DNA of 64,000 nucleotides from Humisphaera borealis (GTDB lineage: Bacteria > Planctomycetota > Phycisphaerae > Tepidisphaerales > Tepidisphaeraceae): NCBI RefSeq assembly GCF_015169395.1, contig NZ_CP063458.1:3968001-4032000 (forward strand). Reading direction: 5' to 3'. Within the stretch, counting starts at the first letter, position 1; each line of letters opens with the position of its first letter. A program made the translations under genes and the position numbers. Of the stretch, positions 52,612 to 61,600 are shown one piece after another. Under the pieces are notes generated by a model. It was not told where the DNA came from. It searched no databases and was given only the letters and a program-made list of their open reading frames with translations.

Positions 52612-55600
52612 ATGCGCCTTTCGACTTCTGCGGCTTCACGCCGCAAGCGTCGTCACGTCCTGTCCGTGGCCTCTGTGGCCGCGGCTCAAGCTGCTGCTCC
52701 CCTCGCGATGATGGGTCTGTTTTCGCAGCAGGCTGAAGCGGCACCCCTCTATTGGGATGTTAACGGAACCACCGCCGGATTCTCCACCGTCGTCGGTGCC
52801 TGGAATGATACGAACGCTTTCTGGAACACGGACGTCAGCGGCGGTGCCGGTACGTTAAACGCCATCACGACCGCCGCAGATGACCTCACCATCAAGCAGG
52901 CCACCACCAATACTGGCAGCATCACCTTGAGCGGCGCCAACAAGTTGGCCAGCAGCATTACCTTCGCCTCCAACGTCGGGCCGACCACCACGATCACCGC
53001 CGGCACCATCACCATCGGCGGCACGGGTGCATCTTCCGGTATCTTCCAGCAGTCAACCGGCGCAAACACCGTCGCAACCCCTCTCACCCTTCGGGCGGCG
53101 AGTACGGCTGTCAACTTCAGCAACTCCAGCACCGGCCTGCTCACCATCAGTGGTACCGTCACCGGCGCAGCCACGACCGGCACGCAGACGATCACTGTGG
53201 GCTCCAGTGGCACCGGCGGCATCACGCTCAGCGGTGTCATCGGCAACGGTACGGCTGGTGGGAATGTTGCCCTAGTGATTAACAGCGCAGGTACCGGTGT
53301 TGTTTCACTTAATGGGGCCAACACGTTCACTGGTCCCGTGACTCTGACCAACGGTCAGCTCAACTTAAATATCAATGGCACCGCCGGAACCAACGGACCG
53401 TTGGGAAACGGCAACACCTTCAACATCAACGGTGGTACGCTCGTCAATACCAGTGGCGCGGCAAGGGCGATAGCCAACATCAACCCCATTGTCGTGGGTG
53501 GTAACTTTGCATTTAACCTTGCCAACAATCTCACTCTGCCTGGCACGGTCAATCTCGGTACGTCCGTCCGTACGATCACCGGCACTGGCGCGGGCATTTT
53601 CACTTTGAGCGGTGTCGTCTCCGGCACTGGTGGTGGAATCACTTTGGGTGGTGGCACGCTGACCCTTTCAGGGGCCAACACCTATACAGGCGCCACCACG
53701 CTCAACGCCGGCACGCTCAATATCAATAGTGCCACGGCTCTAGGCGCCGCTGCCGGTGTGTTCACCATCAATGGCGGAACGATTAACAATAGCACGGCTG
53801 CTGCGATTACCATCTCCAACGCCAAGGCCCAGTCTTGGGCGGGCGACTTTGCCTTCACGGGAACTTCGGGTTTGAACCTAGGCACGGGCGCAGTCACTTT
53901 GACTGCCTCGCGAACGATTACCGCCAATGCGAACACGCTGACTGTCGGCGGGGCAATCTCCGGTGCGACGTTTGGTATTACCAAAGCCGGGCTCGGCACA
54001 CTTGCGCTTTCCGGCACTAATACCTATGGCGGCGGCACCACCGTCAACGCCGGCGCACTGACCTTCCTTAATACCAATGCCAAATCGACATCCGGAACCC
54101 ACGCGTTCGCCGCGGGAGCCACGCTCGGTCTGGGTGTTTCGGGCGCGTCGGCATTCACGTCGGCCGATATCGACAATGCCTTTGCCGGGAGCATGACCGG
54201 AAGTCTCTTGGGGATCACGATCGCCCCGACTTCCAACATCGGCATTGATACCACCAATGGGAACTTCACTTACGCCAGCATCGTGCCTGCCACCACCACC
54301 AGTGGATTGACAAAACTTGGTGTCAACACACTGACTCTCTCGGGGGCCAGTACCTACACCACGCCGACATCGATTGTGAACGGTACGCTGAGTGTCGCTT
54401 CGCTGAATAGTGTTGTGGGGGGTACGGCATCCAGCAACCTGGGTGCCCCAACCACCATTGGCAACGGCACCATCTCCCTTGGGTCAACCAACACGACCGG
54501 TATCCTGAGCTACACCGGCGGCGGAGAAACAACCGATCGAGTGATTAACCTTGCCGGCACGACCGGCGGCGGCGGCATCGACAACTCGGGTACCGGCACG
54601 CTCGCCTTCAGCAGCCCCATGACCTTCACTGGCGTAGGCACGAAGACGCTGACGGTCTCGGGCGTCTCGAATACCACGTTTGGAGCCGGCGTCGCAGGCG
54701 GTGCCGTCGGGGTCGTCGGGAATGGACTTCTGACGATTGCCAAGACGGGCACCGGAACCCTCCTCCTGGGTGCGACGGGCAGCACCGTCAACACCAATAC
54801 CGCGACCATCCTGACGATCTCGGGTGGCACGGTGGACATCGGCACCAGCGGACTGACCCTCTCGAACACAGGGGGCCAGGTCATCACTAGCACGGCCAAC
54901 GCGACTATTGACGGAACGGGCGGCGGAGTGCTGACCATCAGTTCAGGCACCGCCCTCGACGGCGGCAATATTCAGCCCTCGGCAAACACCACGCTGACGA
55001 TCAATGCTAAGGTCAATACGTCGACAGCCAACGGGGCATTCTGGACCGGTGCGGGTGGCGCATTGGAACTGAACGGTGCCGGCACTCTGGTGCTGACCAA
55101 TACCAACACCATCGCCGGTGTCACTTCTATCACTACCGCAAATGGAACGATTAGTGTTGGCAGCATCGCCAACAACCTTGGTGGTACGACCGGTTTCCTC
55201 TTTTCGGCCGCCACTGGCACGAGGTTACTCTATACGGGCACCGGAGAAACCACAGCCGTGCCAATCCAGACCAGTGCCACCGCCACCACCGCGTTTGTGG
55301 AGCAAGCCGGCTTGTCGGGTACGCTCAACTTCTCCGCAAACTGGGCCACGGGTGGCATAGCCAAGACCGTCACTCTGCAAGGCTCAACTGCCGGCCTCGG
55401 CGAGATGTCTGGAATTATCTCGGACAACACCACGGCCTTTACCACCGGCATCACCAAAGCCGGCACCGGAACCTGGACACTCTCCGGCGCCAACACCTAC
55501 ACTGGCGCCACGACCGTCAACGCGGGCAATCTGAAGCTGGCAGCGCCAGGAACTCTGGGGAATACACTCGTTACGATAAATAGTGGCGGAACGTTTTCGC

Positions 55601-58600
55601 CCGCCGCAGGCCGAACCATTGGCAATACTGCAACGGCAGCAGCAGGCGGTCGACTCACGCTGGCTCCGGGCGGCGTGTTGAATCTGGCCGACGGGACGAT
55701 CGGGAACCTCAACCTTGTGCAGAACGGCACCTTCGCTGGCAATGCCGTCAACTTCAACGGCGGGGCGATCCTGTTTGACGTCGGCGCAACGTCCGACCAG
55801 ATCGATGTGCTTCTCAATAACGTAACTGGTACGGGTCTTGCCACTTCGACGGGTTCGAACTCGATCGCCATCAATCCGCTGGCAGGGTTCGGCCCCGGCA
55901 GCTACACATTGATCAACGCTGCTGGGACGCTCAACAACTCAAACTTCTACCTGGCGTCCAATGTCGTGAATTTTGGCGGAACGCCTTATAGCTTGGCCCT
56001 CAGTCAGTCGGGTACCAACGAGGTTCTGACGGTATCCACTTTTGTAAACTCGAGCCCGGCGAGTGCTTTCTGGAATAGCACTTCCAACGCAAGTTGGAGT
56101 TCTCAGCCGGGTGGCGCCGGCACCGCAACCAACTGGGTCGCCGCTGCTTCCGCAGGTCCCGATACGTTCTCGCTTCCCGGCTCGACGACCAACGTTGTTT
56201 TTACCTCTAACGCCGCAACGAACCTCAGCACGACGCTTGATGCGGCCTACACAATCAACAGCCTGACTTTCACCGGCACTGGCACCGCCAACACCGCCGG
56301 CTCGACGATCGCCGCCGGTACGGGCGGACCCTTGACGATCAACGCCGCCGCCGTCAACGGCAACACTCTTGGAAACGGGATCACCGTTGCCGCCGGCTCG
56401 GGTACGAACACGATTAGCGCCAACATCGTTCTGGGGGCTAACCAGACCTGGACGAATAACGCAACTAACCCGCTTGTAATCACCGGTGCTGTCAGTGGTA
56501 CGGGCCTTACGCTGACCACGGCGGGGGCCGGCTTCATTCAGATCGGCAGCGGTGGAACCACCGGTTCCATCGCGACGGACGTCGCACTGGTAACGAACGG
56601 AAACTTGGCTTTCAATCGCTCGAACACCGTCACGCAGGGGACGGACTTCGCCGCGACTATCAGCGGCACCGGCATTGTGACGCAAGCTGGCTCCGGCACT
56701 CTGGTGCTCTCGGGAGCGAACACTTACACCGGCAATACCAACGTTACTGCCGGGACGCTGAACATCGTCGGCACTGGCAGCATTACCGGCCTACCCGCCA
56801 GCTCCAAGATCAACATTGCTCCCGCCGCGGGCAACGCGATCGTCAACTACACCAGCAGCGGAACCACAACGCTCTTTGCCATCACCGGAGCCACCGTCGC
56901 CGGCACTGCGTCGGCCTACAACCAGAGCGCGGGCCTGGTCGTCATAACGCCCAACGTCACGACCGGCACTCAGAGTGTCGTCGGCGGAACCGGCGCTTAC
57001 GGGTTCTACAACATCACCGGCGGCATCCTCCGCGACACCACCGGCACGACTGGCGGTTCCCGCTTCACCATGGGAAACCAGGGCACTGCTTCGGCAACGA
57101 ACGGCACTGGCATCGGCGTGCAGACCTCGGTCCTCTATGTCGGAGGCACCGGATTTGTCGACCACACCAATGCCGAGTGGTGGCTCAACTACAGCCTCGG
57201 CGAAATCACCGTGACCGACTCCGGAAAGATCGACCACACGGGAAGCAACAACCCGTTTGGCATCTATCTGAATCCTGTCGCGGGCAACGTGGGCGGTGCC
57301 TACGGCGTACTCAACGTCGCGGGCAACGGCGCTCAGGTTCTGACCGGCGCGCAGCCTTTCCGCTATGGAAATAGCACCACCGCTAACAACGGCGACGGCA
57401 ATAGCGGTTTTATCAACGTCGCCGCCGGCGTCCTGAGCACAGGCGCCATCGCCAGCACCTCCCTCCCCGCCGCGCCTACCTCTCTCAACTACGCCTACTA
57501 CAACTATGCCGGCGGCACGGTGCGTGCCAGTGCCGCGCTGGCCACAGGGTGGACCCCGGCCAGTTCGGCTTCCATCTCGTTCATCAACACGATTTACGGG
57601 CCCGTGAACAACAACGCCGGTGCGCTCACGGGGAGTGGTGCCCCGAGTTTCAATGGCGGCCTGACGATTGACACCAGTGGAAACTCCGTGACCCTCCCTG
57701 CCGCCCAGCCGCTGCTTGGAGCGACAGGCCAAGGTGTCACCCAGAACGACTTGGCGGTATCCGGCGGATCGGGATATATCGGTGCGCCGGCGGTCTATTT
57801 CAGCAAGCCCGCGTCCGCCACCGGCGTGCCCGCCGCAGGCTATGCACTGATGAGCGGCGGATCGGTGGTCGGAATTGTCATTACCAACCCCGGCGTATAC
57901 GGAGCAACTGATGCTGTGACCGTCACCTTGATAGGCGGTGGTACCAACACCCCAGCAACCGTGACAGTGCCCGGCATCACTCTGCCGACCTCCAACACTT
58001 CGGGTGGACTCACAAAAACTGGTCTCGGTACGCTCACGCTGGCAAATCCGGCCAGCACCTACACGGGTGGAGTTGCCATCAATCAGGGTACTCTGGCTCT
58101 GGGTGCCAACAGTGCGATTCCTACCGCCAACAACGTGGTCGTCAGCGGCACTGGTGCTTTGGACGTGGCCACGTTCACCAACACCGTCAACGGCGTCAGC
58201 CTGCAAAGCGGCGCGATCACCGGGTCGACCGGTGTGCTCACCTCGACCACAAACTACGACCTGCGCAGTGGTACGGTGAACTTCACCGGTACCGGCGGTC
58301 TCGCCGGTGCGGTGGGCTTGAACAAGACCACCGGCGGTACTGTCACGCTCTCCGGGGCCACCAACGTGAACTCGTTCACCGGTCCCGTCAATGTCTCCGG
58401 GGGCACCCTGGGCTTCGCAACGAGTGGTAATCTTGGTGATGCGAGTGCCACCAACACCCTCAGCGTCAGTGGTGGCTCCACGCTTCAATACACCAATTCT
58501 ACAGCAGTGAATCTTGGGGCCAATCGTGTGCTCACGATCGGCACGGGCGGTGCCACCCTCGAGGCGACTCAGTCAACGGGAGCCCTGACAGTTCAATCCA

Positions 58601-61600
58601 TCGCCGCCGCTAGCACCGGCAATCTCACCAAGACCGGGTTGGGCACCGTGATCATTCCGGGCACCTCGTCCTGGAACAGCGGAGCGAGTTCGGTGATCGT
58701 CAGCAACGGCACCTTGCGCACCGGTTTCGGCACAGGTGGCATCGCTGCTCTCACGGTTGGTGGAACGGGTTTCATGGATTTCACCAATAGCGCGACGGAA
58801 GCGCTGACCCTTGGTAACACAGCCGGAGCGCTCACCTTGAACGGTGGCGCGCGACTGAAGTTCGAACTTGGCGCTCCCGGGACCAATGACAGCATTACCC
58901 TCGGAGCCACTGGCAGCGCCGTTACCAGTGGCGGCGTGATTACCTTGGATTTTGCCAATCTCGGCGGCTTGGCGAATGGAACCTACAACCTGCTTACCGA
59001 TACGACCGGAGCCGGCCTGCTTACTGGCGGCGTCACCTACGCATTGGGAGCCGCTCCGGCTGGCTTCAACTACACCATCAATTCGTCAGCGGCGCTTGTT
59101 TCGCTGACAGTGGTTCCCTACGTACCGGCTCATTGGACGGGCAGTCAGGCGACGAGCTCCTGGGCAACCCTCAACGCTGGCCCGCTGAGTAATTTCTCCA
59201 CCGATTTGGCTGGTCTGACAAACACCGCCGCGCTACCGGGTTCTCTGGACACGGTCATCTTCAGCGCGACCAGTGCCGTCAATACCCTGGGGGCAATTAC
59301 TACGACCTTGGATGGCAGCTACACGCTCGACGGTCTGCAATTCATCAACGCCCCAACTACTCCGGCTGTGACCACCGTAGCTATCAATCAAGGTATCGGC
59401 AGCGGCACACTGACCTTGGCCCCGAGTTCCGTTTCCAGCGGCATCTTCGTCGATGCCGATGGTGGTGCCGTGACGATCAACGCTCCCGTCGTGGCGTCCA
59501 CGGCGCAGACTTGGAACATCCACGGTACTGGAGCGTCGTCCCTCACCATCGGAGGCGCAAATGCTTCGGTGGCCTTCAACGCTGCCGTCACCAAGTCGGG
59601 GGCGGGTGTGCTCACGCTTTCCAGTGCCAACACGGGCGCGGGAGCCTTCAACCTGATGGGCGGCACGCTCAACATCAACAGCGCCACGGCCATCGGGACT
59701 GGCACCTTCAGCATCGGAGCCGGAACGACGATCGACAGTACTGTCGCGGCGACCACCCTGACGACCAACAACGTCCAAAACTGGAACGGCAGTTTCACTT
59801 TCACTGGCACGCAGGATCTGAATCTGGGCACCGGCGCGGTCACGTTGGGCAATAACCTGACGGTGACGTCGGCGACGGCGGGTAAGACGCTGACCGTCGG
59901 CGGAGCCATCAGCGGCACTGGGATCGCGCTGACCAAGGCCGGCCCGGGAACGTTGATTCTGAATGGAAACAACAGCTACACCGGACTCACGACCGTCAAC
60001 GCAGGCGTTCTCACGTTGGGTGGGGCGAACACCGGAGCTGGCGGTGTGACACTTTCCGCCGGGACGCTCAACATCAACAACGCCGCCGCATTGGGTACCG
60101 GCACGTTGACAATCGCTGCCGGCACAACGATTGATAACACCAGCGGAGCGGCGATTCCAACCTCGACGAACAACAACGTTCAGAACTGGAACGGCAGCTT
60201 TACCTTTACGGGCTCCAACAATCTGAATCTGGGTACGGGCGCGGTCACGCTCGCATCGACTTCCAATCCGACCATTACGCTGACCGCCGGGACACTCACC
60301 GTTGGCGGGAATATTTCCGGAGCTTCCGGCTTGGGGATCACCGGTGGCACGGGCGTTCTGCTGCTGAGCGGAAACAACAGTTATACCGGTACCACGACAA
60401 TCGGCGGCGGCACCCTACGGCTGGGCAGTGCCACGGCATTACCGACGGCTGGTGCGGTGACGATGTCCGGCACGGGGACACTGGATCTGTTCGGGAACAG
60501 CGCCACGATCGGCGCGTTTACGAGTGTTGCGGGCAACACTGTGACCAACACCAGCACGAGCACCAGCCCTTCGACGGCAACCACTGCTGGCACTCCGTCG
60601 GGCGGGAGCGTGTATGTGGATGCTCTGGTTGTGACGCCCGTGACTGCCGCCGCAGTGCCGGCGCTGATTACCGATGGTGCCACCCGCAAGACGCAGATCA
60701 TTCTCAGTAACAACCTCTTGTCTACTCAAGTGACGGGCAACGCCGCCAATACGTTCTCCGGCGGCTTGGTGCTGGCGCACAACCCGGTCGGCACACGTCT
60801 GGCAGTCGGCACAATCACCGGAACGCCCTGGGGCACAGGCCCCATCATCATCGGCCAGACCGCGACTGATAGGGCAGGCATCTTCTTCAATACTACTGCC
60901 CAGACGATGGCCAACCCGATCGTGTTCAATACGGGATTAGGGAACGACCGCTTTGGTATCCGCACGGACGTCGCCGCGACCACTCTCTCCGGCACGATCA
61001 CCGCCAATGTCGATGCGGTTTTCTCGAGCAATAACGCGGCCAACTCACCCGTAATTAACCTAACCAATCAGGTAACCGGTGTCGGCGGACTGGTCCTCGA
61101 CCTCAGCCAAACCACCACAGCCAACACCGTGCTTACGGTCACGCTAAACAACGGAACAGCCAACCCCAGCAATTATCAGGGGGACACCGTCGTCGGCAGG
61201 ACCAACGCCACGCCCGCGCAGAACTACACGGCGACCCTGGCCCTGGGTGCCGCAAATCAAATCCCGAACGGCGTCGGTACGGGCAATGTAGTTTTGAATA
61301 ACAACACCGCGACCCGAACCGGCATACTGAATCTGGCCGGCTTCAACGAAACGATCAACGGGCTTAGCGGCAATGGTTTCCTCGACGGGGCCACGACCGG
61401 CACCCCGACGAACGTGCTCACCCTCGGCGACAACAACGCCACCGGCCAGACGTTCAGTGGTGTGATCCGCAACACGGCGGGTTCTCTGGCAGTAACCAAG
61501 ATCGGAACCGGCACGCAGACCTTCTCCGGTGCGAACACGTTCAACGGGGCGACCGTCGTCAGCGCGGGCATCCTCAATTTGACCAATAGTCTGGCTTTGC

